Origin: an uncultured Planctomycetaceae bacterium
GTDB taxonomy: Bacteria; Planctomycetota; Planctomycetia; Pirellulales; Pirellulaceae
Length of the DNA stretch: 44,921 nt
Direction: 5' to 3'
NCBI GenBank assembly: GCA_903927685.1
Contig: CAIYOB010000615.1
Coordinates: 1-44,921, forward strand
Shown: one piece after another, positions 1 through 8,409 of the stretch
Position numbering within the stretch: the first letter of the stretch is position 1
Layout of the letters: each line of letters opens with the position of its first letter
Notes under the pieces: model-generated
Told to the model about the DNA's origin: nothing
Database searches by the model: none
The model's input: only the letters and a program-made list of their open reading frames with translations
Made by a program: the position numbers and the translations under genes

Positions 1-277
1 CCGGCAAGTCGCGGGTGAACCAGCCGCAGGGGGCCGGCCAGTCTTGGGCGATCCGCGCCCAGACCGCCGCCACCGACGTTCCCTGCAGCTTGAATTCCGG
101 CGCCGTCTTGGCCCACTCCGCACAGTTCGCCCGCGTGGCGAGCATCGTCTCGGACCACGTCGCCTGCTGGACATAGACCCGCTGCGGATCCAGCGGATTC
201 CTCTCCCCGGCGTTCAGATCCGCCGCCGCGCTGAACAACAATGCCGCGGCCAAGACGCATTGTGGACTCGTCGACAT
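1..277 (-). CDS. Secreted protein of unknown family, N-terminal 92 residues only
   Basis: Partial gene running off the left edge. The ATG at 277-275 follows an AGGAGG four bases upstream. The first 24 or so residues (MSTSPQCVLAAALLFSAAA and on) look like a Sec signal peptide, so the product should be exported. The visible mature part contains RVYVQQATWSETMLATR and two spaced cysteines plus several tryptophans; I do not recognise the family. It starts only 20 bases after the stop of the PVC heme protein on the same strand, so it is probably the third gene of that operon and may act on the same substrate. With the C-terminus missing, no function is assigned. Confidence 0.7.
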   Translation of the reverse strand, partial: MSTSPQCVLAAALLFSAAADLNAGERNPLDPQRVYVQQATWSETMLATRANCAEWAKTAPEFKLQGTSVAAVWARIAQDWPAPCGWFTRDLP

Positions 278-297
278 GATGCCTCCTGGGGGTGAAC

Positions 298-3200
298 TCA
301 CGGAGCTGCCGCCGGCAGTTCGCGGAGCAGTTCGATGCGATCAAACAGGGCGTCGCCGCCGAGGGCGGTGGGGGCGATGCCGGTGAGCGTCAAGGGACCA
401 AAATCCTTCCACAGGTCGCAAGTCACCTCGACCCACTGCTGCGGCGCGTCGGCCGCGACTTGCCGCGCGGCCCAGCCGGTCGTGTTCCGCCCGCTGTAGT
501 ACCGCCAGAGCGGCTTGTCCGCGGGCGGCCAGTCGCCGTCGACAGCCAGTTCGATCATCACGCCCTGGCCGCCGCACGACTTCCAGGCGAACCGCAGGTA
601 GCGGTACTCGCCGGGCGCGGGAGTCTCGACGATCCGGTACTGCCAGCCCGGAATCCGCAGCGACCAGCGTTGGGGCGGCGAGATGCGGAGCGCGGCGTTG
701 CCCGCCGCCCGATCGGCCGTGTCCAGGACCGCGCGGCCTTCGCCCTGGTTCAGCAGCTGGACGAACTCGGGCTCGTCGTCGAACAGCATGACTTGCGCCG
801 GCAGCGGCGGCCCGAACGCCCGGCGCAGGTAGGCGATCAAGTCGGTTAGCTCCTGCGGCTTGATCTCCTGCTCGACCTTCTCCGGCATCAGCGAGATCCG
901 TGAGGCGGCCATTTCCTCGATGTCCTTGCGCAGGATCGTGTCCTCTTTGCCTTCTTCGCGGCGGAGCGTGACATGCGTCGCCGACTCGGCGGCCAGCACG
1001 CCGCTGAAGATGCGGCCGTCCTCGGTCACCACCGTATAGCTGTTGTAGCCGGCGGTGATCTGGTTGCTGGGGTCGAACACGTCCGAGACCAGCATCTCGT
1101 CGGTCCGCTGGATCGTATTGGCCAGGTCGGGGCCGACGGCGAAGCCTTGTTCCTTGATGCGGTGGCACTTGGCGCACTGGCGTTGAAATACCGCGTCGCC
1201 GCGGATCGCGTCGCGGGGCAGGGTCAAGGCGTCGGTATAGCGAGTCAGAACTTCCTGGCGATCCTTGGTGGCGCCCTGGGCGGCGAGCAGCTCGCGGGCT
1301 CGGCGGCGGATCTCGGGCTCCGCGTTCTCCTGCAGTTGTTCGCGCCGAGCCGCGTCCAGGCTGGACGGCGGGACGGCGCCTTGCTGGACCGCGTCGAGCA
1401 GTTTCGCCAAGCGGTTCTGGCGTTGGAAGAGCGCATCCAGCACGGCCGCCTGGACCTTGGGCGTCTTCGTCAGCCAGTCCTGCAACAGCAAGTCCGCGGC
1501 CCGCACGTCCTCGGCGGTCGCCAACGCCTCGACGGCTGCCAGTTGCACGTCCAGCGGCTGGCGCGGTTCCAGCAGCTGCCGGGCCACGGCCGCCAGTTCG
1601 TCGTACGGCGCGCCCTTCCACAGCGCCACGGCCGCCACGCGTTCGGGCAGCGGACGGCTTTCGTCCAGGGCCGTCCGAGCGGCCGACTGCAAGGCGGCTT
1701 TCATCTCCGGCGCTTCCTGCAGCCGGACCAGCTTGGCCACTTGAAACGCCAACTGGCGGACGTCGCCGTCGGAGCCGGCCAGCAAGGTCCGCAGCGCGGT
1801 CTGCCCCGCCGTGTCCGTCAGGATCTGCGGCTGGCCGCGGTTCAGGCCTTCAGCCAGCCCGGCCAGGCCGGCCGACTGGAGCCCGCTCGCAGCGGAGTCT
1901 TTCAAGGCTGCGATCGCCGCTAGAACGCGGCTGATCTCGTCATTGCGATGCCGAGCGCCGACGATCGAGACCAGCGGTCGCAGCAGCGAGGGGACCATCG
2001 TGCCCGTTCGGTTGCGATCCAGGAGTTCCCCGGACAAATCGGCCGCCGTCTCTGCCGCGGAACTCAAGATCGCCGCTTGCAGCCACGTGTCGCCGTCGCT
2101 GCCAGCGGCCAGTTGGGCCAAAGCGGCGGCGGCGACCGGCGAGCCGGATTCGCCCAGCGTCAGGGCCGCCTGCACGCGAACGCGCGGGTGTGAATCGTCG
2201 GCCAAGGCCGCGACGGACGCGAGCAGTTCGGCGTCCTCGGCCAGCCAGCGCTCCGACAGCACCAGGGCGTGCGTGCGGACGGCGAAGTGCTCGTCGCCCA
2301 GTGCAGTACGGATGGTCTGCGGGGTCAGCGAGTCTAGGCCATCCAGCGTGTACAACGCGTGCAACCGGGCTTGCGGCGTGCGACCGGACGCGGTCAGCTC
2401 GCGCAGCGCGGCCGTGACACTGCGGTCGGCGCGCTCCACCAGCAGGCGCTGCGACGTTTCACGCCACCAGCCGTTTGGGCTGGACAACGCGGCGACCAAC
2501 TCGGGCGCGGTCGCTGTGGCCAAAGTCGGCGCGGGCTGCGGCCGGTCTTCTGCCAATGCCGTGGGGACGATCTTCCAGATGCGTCCGCGGTCGCTGCCCG
2601 CGATCAGAGACTGGATGTACTGCTGTTGCAGATAGCGAGGAATGGCCGAGTAGTCCTCGATGATCGCCCGGTACATGTCGACGACGTACAGCGCGCCGTC
2701 CGGCCCGGTCAGCAGATTGACGGGCCGGAACCACTGTTCGCTGGAGGTGAGGAACTCCGTCGTCTCGTCGGCCTGCGGCCGGTGGACGCGGTAGATCGCG
2801 CCTTGCGGTTCCAGCACGCACCGATGGACCATATTCTGGGCGTTGTCGACGCTGAAGTGGTTACCGTGGAATTCGGGCGGAAAGACCTCGGCCCGGTAGA
2901 TCGCCTGGCCGCTGGCCGCCGTGAAGAACCCGTTTGCGGTGGCCTCGGCCGCGCCGTAGAACTTGACCCACGCCGGGTCCTGGCTGCGGGCCAGGCGCCA
3001 CGGATCGGGCTGGCTGGTCGGATAGACCCGCGCGGGATGCCCGTAGCTGGAGATGTTCAGCACGAGATTGGGCGCGGCGTAATACGGGTTGCGGGCCAGG
3101 TAGTGATACCCCAGCGGCGCGACGAACAAGGCGTGCTGCTGGTTGGTCACCAGGAAACGATCGCCCCAGTCGTCGAGGGCCAGCCCGAAGCCGCCGGAAC

Positions 3201-3972
3201 TGCCGCTGGTCGGCTCCAGCGCGCTGCCATCGGGCTTGAAGCGAAAGCTGGTCGCGGGGATCTTGACTTCCGCCGCCAGGTGCGGACCGCGGATCGTGCC
3301 GCCGCTGTTGATCCCATTGGCCGCGTAGATCCAGTTGTCCACGCCCCAGCGGGGATTGCTGATTCGCGACCACATGTCGTACAGCCCAAAGCCGGTGAAC
3401 AGCGTCTCCCGGACTTCGGCTTGGCCATTGCCGTCGCGGTCCGCCAAGAACAGGATGTCCGGCGGGCACAAGGCAATCACCCCGTCGCGAGCCGGCACTA
3501 CCCCATAGCAGGCGGGCAAGCGATCCGCCCAGACATGGCTGCGGTCCACCCGCCCGTCGCCGTCGGTGTCCTCCAGCAGCTTGACCGTCCCGTATTGCTC
3601 GTATTCCGCCTGACGAATCGCGTCAGGGTTGGCCGGGATCCGCCGCACGGCCGTATCGAGGACGCCCGTCTTGTTCAGTTCCTGGACGTCCAGGTAGCCT
3701 TCGAGATTGTAGCCGTGGATCTCGCAGACGAAGATCCGGCCGTGGGCGTCGAACGCCATCGCCACCGGGTCAGCCAGATGTGGTTCTGCCGCCACCAACT
3801 CGATGCGAAAGCCGGGCTGCAACTGAAATTGTCTCTGGCTCTCCTCCGGCGTCAGCGGCCCCGGCGCATCGGTCGCCAGCTGGATTTCCGCGGCGGGAGC
3901 CGGCGCAGCGAGGGACCACGGCCCCAGAATGGTCAGGACGACGAGGCTCGGGACAAGACGACGGTGGGACAT
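298..3972 (-). CDS. PVC-type heme-binding protein: dehydrogenase-like propeller, HEAT repeats, cytochrome c domain
   Basis: 1224-residue exported protein of the large planctomycete cytochrome family (membrane-bound dehydrogenase domain plus putative heme-binding domain). Residues 1-28 are a signal peptide. Residues about 50-460 are a beta-propeller-like region starting FQLQPGFRIELVAAEP and containing repeated DGDG-type loops. About 500-870 is an alpha-helical HEAT-like repeat region rich in Ala and Leu. A single heme c site, CAKCH, lies near residue 931, followed by GPDLAN. Unlike many relatives it does not end soon after the heme domain: roughly residues 1055-1224 form an extra beta-rich, tryptophan-rich segment resembling a carbohydrate-binding or galactose-binding module. 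The family is thought to oxidise sugars or similar substrates in the periplasm; the substrate here is unknown. The start has GGGAG upstream. It lies 51 bases after the hydrolase gene, in one operon. Confidence 0.9.
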   Translation of the reverse strand: MSHRRLVPSLVVLTILGPWSLAAPAPAAEIQLATDAPGPLTPEESQRQFQLQPGFRIELVAAEPHLADPVAMAFDAHGRIFVCEIHGYNLEGYLDVQELNKTGVLDTAVRRIPANPDAIRQAEYEQYGTVKLLEDTDGDGRVDRSHVWADRLPACYGVVPARDGVIALCPPDILFLADRDGNGQAEVRETLFTGFGLYDMWSRISNPRWGVDNWIYAANGINSGGTIRGPHLAAEVKIPATSFRFKPDGSALEPTSGSSGGFGLALDDWGDRFLVTNQQHALFVAPLGYHYLARNPYYAAPNLVLNISSYGHPARVYPTSQPDPWRLARSQDPAWVKFYGAAEATANGFFTAASGQAIYRAEVFPPEFHGNHFSVDNAQNMVHRCVLEPQGAIYRVHRPQADETTEFLTSSEQWFRPVNLLTGPDGALYVVDMYRAIIEDYSAIPRYLQQQYIQSLIAGSDRGRIWKIVPTALAEDRPQPAPTLATATAPELVAALSSPNGWWRETSQRLLVERADRSVTAALRELTASGRTPQARLHALYTLDGLDSLTPQTIRTALGDEHFAVRTHALVLSERWLAEDAELLASVAALADDSHPRVRVQAALTLGESGSPVAAAALAQLAAGSDGDTWLQAAILSSAAETAADLSGELLDRNRTGTMVPSLLRPLVSIVGARHRNDEISRVLAAIAALKDSAASGLQSAGLAGLAEGLNRGQPQILTDTAGQTALRTLLAGSDGDVRQLAFQVAKLVRLQEAPEMKAALQSAARTALDESRPLPERVAAVALWKGAPYDELAAVARQLLEPRQPLDVQLAAVEALATAEDVRAADLLLQDWLTKTPKVQAAVLDALFQRQNRLAKLLDAVQQGAVPPSSLDAARREQLQENAEPEIRRRARELLAAQGATKDRQEVLTRYTDALTLPRDAIRGDAVFQRQCAKCHRIKEQGFAVGPDLANTIQRTDEMLVSDVFDPSNQITAGYNSYTVVTEDGRIFSGVLAAESATHVTLRREEGKEDTILRKDIEEMAASRISLMPEKVEQEIKPQELTDLIAYLRRAFGPPLPAQVMLFDDEPEFVQLLNQGEGRAVLDTADRAAGNAALRISPPQRWSLRIPGWQYRIVETPAPGEYRYLRFAWKSCGGQGVMIELAVDGDWPPADKPLWRYYSGRNTTGWAARQVAADAPQQWVEVTCDLWKDFGPLTLTGIAPTALGGDALFDRIELLRELPAAAP

Positions 3973-4023
3973 GTTGTTCGCTCCCGGGGCGCGGGCGTTT
4001 GGAGCGCCTCACATTAGCAGAGG

Positions 4024-6039
4024 TTAGAGGCTGCCCCGCTCGCCGAGCAGATCGCGCAGGTCCGGCAAGTCGTAGGTTGCCAGTGCGGCGTGGACGACGT
4101 CGGCAAGGTGTTCGCCGCAGGGCTGGCCGGCGATCGCGTGCCAGGATTCGAGGCCGTTTTCAAATTGGCAATCGCGGAACAGACCCGGTTCCAGGGCCGC
4201 CGCGTGCAACGAGGCGACCACAGCGCGGCCGCGGGCGACGAGCGCGAGCTTGCCTTGCGACGGGCGGTGCTCGCCGACGGCCCAACGGGCGGCTGCCAGC
4301 ACCTCCTCGGCGCGAAACCCGACCAACGAGCGGCCCATCAGGTAGGCCAAGGCGGCTTCCTTCCAGTCCGGCGACAACGTCGGCGAAGGTGGGCCGGCCG
4401 CCGTCTCGCCCAGGCCGCTCAAGTCGACGGCCAGCACGACGGCGCCTTGACGGACGAGCCGTTGCGCGACCGTCTCGGCGCCGGGCGTTGCCGTCGCTTG
4501 CGCGGCCTTGCCGTCGCCGTCCAGTACCAGGGCCACGGTCCCGTTGGGTTGGTCCGGCACAAACCGCAGGCAGGCCAGCGGCAGTTGGCCGTCGGCTTCC
4601 AGGACCAGGCGTTCGATCCGGTAGCCGTCCTGCGGCACGGCGGCGAAAACTCGGGCCGTGCGTGGGGGGATTTCGGCCAGCGTGCGCGAGCCGATCAAGC
4701 GGCGAATCTCGTCGCGCAAGCCTGGGGGTGGCCCGTCCTTCAACCGCTGGCGGCGCTGCTGGGCCAAGACGTCAGCCCGTTCGGCGTTGAAGTCGTAGAC
4801 CGAGCGTTCACCGGGCTCCAGCAGCACCTGGCCGCGCGGCGTGCAGAGCAGTTCGGATTCCCTCCAGTACGTCAACTCCGTCTCGACGGCCGGCTGGTCG
4901 ATGCCCGCGAGCCAGCGGCGCATCCACTGGACCATCGTTCGTCGCCCCAGCGGCCCGATGCCATGCTTGCCGTTGGCCTCGACCACATCGACGCACTGGG
5001 GCGCGTCCAGCCAGCCAAAAAACCGTTTGGCTTGCCGTAGCGTGTCCCAGGTGCCGGTGATGTCGAAAAAGTCCTCGCTGGTCGCACAGACCAACGTCGG
5101 CTTGGGGGCTCGCATCAGCAGATAGTCGGTCTGCTCCATTCCGAAGGCCAATTGGCCGAAGATGTTCTGCTCGGCATCCTGCGGGCCGATGGTCTGGAGC
5201 AGGCGTTCGAAGGTCGTGATGTAGCAGGCGGGAGCCGCACAGGCGATGCGGTCGTCCAGGGCCATCAAGTACGAGGTCAGCGTGCCGCCGCCGGAACAGC
5301 CGGTGCAGCCCAGCTTGTCCGCGACGATATCCGGGCGGCTGGCCAGGTAATCCAGGCAGCGGATGCCGTCGTAGCTGCGGTAGTGGGCCGTGTTGAGGCC
5401 GACCAGGATCGAGCCGCCGCCGATCAGGAAATGCTCAGTCGTGGTGCCGGATTGCACAGGGCGGCCGTTGGCGTCGATCTGCTGCGACCGTTCGCCCTGG
5501 CCGATGGGGTCGTAGCACAGGGCCGCGATGCCGTGCCTGGCCAGCGCGATGCACATCGCCTGGTTGTAGTCCGAGGCTTTGGCCGTGCGGCTGTGCCCAC
5601 AGGCCACCAGCACGGCGGGAAAGGGGCCGGAACCCGGAGGCAGAAACAAGGCGGCCGTGACGTGATGCCGGGGGCGGCTCTGCAGGATCACCTTCTCGAC
5701 ACGATACCCGTCGCCTTCCAGTTGGCCAACGATCCGGGGCTCCAGCGGGCAGCGTTCGGGAAAGGCCCCGATCGCGTCCTCGAACCGCCGGCGCCGCTCA
5801 GCCTGCCAGGCCCGGCATTGCTCCGCCGTTTGCAGTTGCTCGAACGCTTCCCTCCGCCGGGCCAGCAACCGCAGCGCGTCGCCCTGCAAGTGCTGGTACA
5901 GCAGCCGCTGCGGCGGAACGTCGCCCCCTGGCGGCAGCACGCGCCAGTCCTCGGCGGCCATGGCCCACGCGCCGCCGGCAAGGATGAGGATCGAGACGCT
6001 CGTCAAGGACCGTGTCAAAGACAATGCGCAGAGCTTCAT
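4024..6039 (-). CDS. Exported alpha/beta hydrolase, acetyl-xylan-esterase-like, with a second degenerate hydrolase domain
   Basis: 671 residues from the ATG at 6039, chosen over the longer frame because AGGAGG precedes it and a signal peptide (MKLCALSLTRSLTSVSILIL) begins there. The N-terminal half is a complete alpha/beta hydrolase: nucleophile elbow GCSGGG with Ser near residue 249, and a C-terminal His in GKHG near residue 359. The second half (about 500-671) repeats hydrolase-like strands (VALVLDGDG, AVVLAVDLSGLGE), but the elbow position reads ARGRAVV with no GxSxG, so it is probably non-catalytic. Relatives are annotated as acetyl xylan esterase or dienelactone-hydrolase-like. It is the first gene of the operon with the PVC heme protein, suggesting joint use of a plant or algal polysaccharide; the substrate is inferred only. 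Confidence 0.88.
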   Translation of the reverse strand: MKLCALSLTRSLTSVSILILAGGAWAMAAEDWRVLPPGGDVPPQRLLYQHLQGDALRLLARRREAFEQLQTAEQCRAWQAERRRRFEDAIGAFPERCPLEPRIVGQLEGDGYRVEKVILQSRPRHHVTAALFLPPGSGPFPAVLVACGHSRTAKASDYNQAMCIALARHGIAALCYDPIGQGERSQQIDANGRPVQSGTTTEHFLIGGGSILVGLNTAHYRSYDGIRCLDYLASRPDIVADKLGCTGCSGGGTLTSYLMALDDRIACAAPACYITTFERLLQTIGPQDAEQNIFGQLAFGMEQTDYLLMRAPKPTLVCATSEDFFDITGTWDTLRQAKRFFGWLDAPQCVDVVEANGKHGIGPLGRRTMVQWMRRWLAGIDQPAVETELTYWRESELLCTPRGQVLLEPGERSVYDFNAERADVLAQQRRQRLKDGPPPGLRDEIRRLIGSRTLAEIPPRTARVFAAVPQDGYRIERLVLEADGQLPLACLRFVPDQPNGTVALVLDGDGKAAQATATPGAETVAQRLVRQGAVVLAVDLSGLGETAAGPPSPTLSPDWKEAALAYLMGRSLVGFRAEEVLAAARWAVGEHRPSQGKLALVARGRAVVASLHAAALEPGLFRDCQFENGLESWHAIAGQPCGEHLADVVHAALATYDLPDLRDLLGERGSL

Positions 6040-6399
6040 GATTCCGCCTCCTGGAAAGTCGCGGGGGATACGAGGCGATAGGCGCCAACATTGTGCCGGC
6101 CATCGTAACGCCGGGGCCGGCGGAATAGTAGTAGGGCATCGCCAGGGCACCTGCCGTTCGGGAGTCAGCACGCACGCTTGGAGTGGGCGATGTCGCCCCA
6201 CCGCGAATATGCTCAGTTGCGAACCTGTGGCCCTTCGTGTCAGCCGAGTGAGCTGTCCAGACTGAGTTCATCATGCATCCGCGGCAGTGAACAAACGCCC
6301 AACCGTCGACGGCCCCGGCAGCGACAATTGGGAATACGGATCACACGGATTGCCACGGACAACGGGCCAAAGGCCCGGCGGCTCGCCACTCGGTCGCGT
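6040..6399. other. 360-base gene-free gap between two minus-strand operons
   Basis: No reading frame here shows protein character. It must hold the promoter of the hydrolase-cytochrome operon, but no convincing -35/-10 pair was found. Near 6335-6362 the motif CACGGA recurs at short spacing (CACGGATT, CACGGAC), which looks like a fragment of a dispersed planctomycete repeat. A stem-loop at 6363-6377 is listed separately. Confidence 0.5.
6363..6377 (-). terminator. Candidate stem-loop terminator after the diheme cytochrome gene
   Basis: Perfect 6-bp stem CGGGCC/GGCCCG with a 3-base loop, 22 bases beyond the stop codon of the gene at 6400-7653. On the minus strand it is followed by GTTGTCC, not a clean T-run, so termination may be weak or Rho-assisted. 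It sits at the downstream end of the long nusA-to-cytochrome gene run. Confidence 0.35.
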
Positions 6400-7653
6400 T
6401 CAGGGACGGCGGAGGGACAGGACGTAGGCGACCAGATCCCAGACATCGGCGGAGGTCAGCCGCTGGTCGTCGGGCTTGGCGTCGGCGGGGCGTAGCGGGA
6501 CGGCGGGCATGGGGGTGCCGGAGATGCCGTTCAGGATGCGGCGATAGAGGTCCTCCGGTCGGCTGCCGCCGCGGTAGACGCCGTACTCCAGATTGCGCGG
6601 GCGAGCGGGGTACGGGCGCAACGCTCCGAGGGCCAGGTAGGGCCGGACGGAGGCGGGGTTCTGCGGGTCGACGATCTCCCGCGACCAATCATCGTAGTCG
6701 ACGTTTTCGCCGTCGCCGCGGCCGGTCGTGCCGTGACACTTGGCACAGTTCGCGACTTTGCCGTTGAACAGCTCCTGCCCGCGGCGGACGGCGGCGGGCG
6801 CATCCCAGCCCGCGGGCGGCGGCGGCACGGGGGTGACTTGCCCCGGCGCGACCAGCCAGCGCTGCACGACGCTGCGGACCTGGCCGAGGATCGGCGCCAG
6901 CTGGCCGGCGAACTCGTCCGGGTCCTTGTCCTGCAGCGACAGATCCACCAGCCGATCGTATTCGTCCAGCTGGTCGATCGAATCGAAAATCAACGCCCGC
7001 TCGACTTCGCCCCGGATCGACAGGTACTGGACGTACTGAACCAGCGCTGCCAACTCGGCGTCGGTCAGCAGGTTGAACGCCGGCATGGCGGTGCCGGGGC
7101 TGCCGTTGCGAATCGCGCGGACCAGGTCGTCGCGGGTGGGTGGCGCCAGCGGGCCGGGCGTCGATTTGTACTTGAAGATCCCGCGGCGAAAGTCGCGCGG
7201 GTAGGGGTCCAGGAACACGGCCGACGGGCCGGCGCCGTCCCCGGCCAGTCCGTGGCAGTGCGCACAGTGCTTGCGGTACAGGCCGAATTGGCGGCCCTGC
7301 TGATCGCTGCTGACGGGCCCGGCCGCGGGACGCAGGGTGTCGAGCTGCAGCAAGCGGTCGACGTCGCTGCCATCCAGGCGGGGCAGACACGGCTCGTCCG
7401 GCGTGCCGAACAGGTATTCCAGGGTGCCGCCGATATCCTGCCGCTGCTGGTCGCTCAGTTCGAGCTGCGCTGCCAGTTCCTGCTGCTTGAGGTACACGCG
7501 ATTCACGGGGAAATGCGGTTCGCCCGCTCCACAGCCTGCGAGCGCCACGAGGCAGACCGCCCAAGCGGCGCTCCTCACGGCGCGGAACAGTGGTGAAACG
7601 GCGTCCCTCATCATGACAGCATAGCGGCTGGAGAAGCTCCGCGCGGCGCTCAC
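6400..7653 (-). CDS. Diheme cytochrome c lipoprotein
   Basis: 417 residues if the GTG at 7653 is used; that GTG overlaps the yebC stop (GTGA). ATG codons at 7614 and 7611 are alternatives and would place the signal peptide nearer the N-terminus; no Shine-Dalgarno settles it. A lipobox LVALAGC shows export and lipid anchoring. Two class-I cytochrome c domains follow: CAHCH with candidate axial Met in GTAMPAF, and CAKCH with GTPMPAV. Between them lies a helical linker with many acidic residues. The protein is likely an outer- or inner-membrane-anchored electron carrier in a respiratory chain. Its place as last gene of a translation-related run (nusA, infB, rbfA, yebC) is unexpected and may only reflect read-through. 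Confidence 0.88.
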   Translation of the reverse strand: MSAARSFSSRYAVMMRDAVSPLFRAVRSAAWAVCLVALAGCGAGEPHFPVNRVYLKQQELAAQLELSDQQRQDIGGTLEYLFGTPDEPCLPRLDGSDVDRLLQLDTLRPAAGPVSSDQQGRQFGLYRKHCAHCHGLAGDGAGPSAVFLDPYPRDFRRGIFKYKSTPGPLAPPTRDDLVRAIRNGSPGTAMPAFNLLTDAELAALVQYVQYLSIRGEVERALIFDSIDQLDEYDRLVDLSLQDKDPDEFAGQLAPILGQVRSVVQRWLVAPGQVTPVPPPPAGWDAPAAVRRGQELFNGKVANCAKCHGTTGRGDGENVDYDDWSREIVDPQNPASVRPYLALGALRPYPARPRNLEYGVYRGGSRPEDLYRRILNGISGTPMPAVPLRPADAKPDDQRLTSADVWDLVAYVLSLRRP

Positions 7654-8405
7654 GAAGTAGCGGACAACTCCGCCATGACCTCGTCGGGGATATTGAAGTT
7701 GGCCGAGACGTTCTGTACGTCGTCGTGATCGTCCAGGGCTTCCATCAGCTTCAGCATCCGCCGGGCGTCGTCCACGTTCAGGTCGACCGTCGTGGTCGGC
7801 AGCCGGGTCAGTTCCTTGCTCTCGGGTTCCAGGCCGGCGGCGGCCAACGCTTCCCCGACCTCCGAATAGCGGTCGGGACTGCAGGTGACTTGCAGCTCGT
7901 CGCCGTCGCGTTTGACATCGTCGGCGCCGGCTTCGAGAGCCACTTCCATCAGTTTCTCTTCGTCGACCTTGGCGGCGGAGAAGACAAACAAGGCCTTGCG
8001 TTCAAACATCCAGCCCACGCAGTTGGCGCCGCCCATCTTGCCGCCGTGCACTTCAAATACCTTGCGCAGCTCCGGCGCGGTACGATTGCGGTTGTCGGTC
8101 ATGATATCGCACATCACCGCTGCGCCGCCGGGCCCGTAGCCCTCGTAGATGGTCTCTTCGACGTTGCCCCCGTCCAGCTCGCCGGTGCCTTTCTTGATGG
8201 CCCGATCGATGTTGTCCTTGGGCATGCTGACCGCTTTGGCATCCAGGACGGCGGTCCGCAGACGGACGTTCATCGACTGGTCGCCGCCGCCGATCTTGGC
8301 CGCGACGATGATCGCTTTGGAGAGTTTGCTCCAGAGCTTGCCGCGCTTGTTGTCGATCAAGGCCTTCTTGTGCTTAATCCCCGCCCAATGCGAATGTCCA
8401 GCCAT
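7650..8405 (-). CDS. yebC: YebC/PmpR family protein
   Basis: 251 residues starting MAGHSHWAGIKHKKA, the conserved family N-terminus, so the start is 8405 rather than the longer frame's start at 8543. The region KDNIDRAIKKGTGE and the motif YEGYGPGGAA are characteristic. Family members were long annotated as transcription regulators; more recent work links YebC proteins to translation of difficult sequences such as proline stretches, which fits its position in a gene run with nusA, infB and rbfA. The gene starts 4 bases after the stop of the TPR gene, and its stop overlaps the next start. Length is normal for the family. Confidence 0.97.
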   Translation of the reverse strand: MAGHSHWAGIKHKKALIDNKRGKLWSKLSKAIIVAAKIGGGDQSMNVRLRTAVLDAKAVSMPKDNIDRAIKKGTGELDGGNVEETIYEGYGPGGAAVMCDIMTDNRNRTAPELRKVFEVHGGKMGGANCVGWMFERKALFVFSAAKVDEEKLMEVALEAGADDVKRDGDELQVTCSPDRYSEVGEALAAAGLEPESKELTRLPTTTVDLNVDDARRMLKLMEALDDHDDVQNVSANFNIPDEVMAELSATS

Positions 8406-8409
8406 AACT

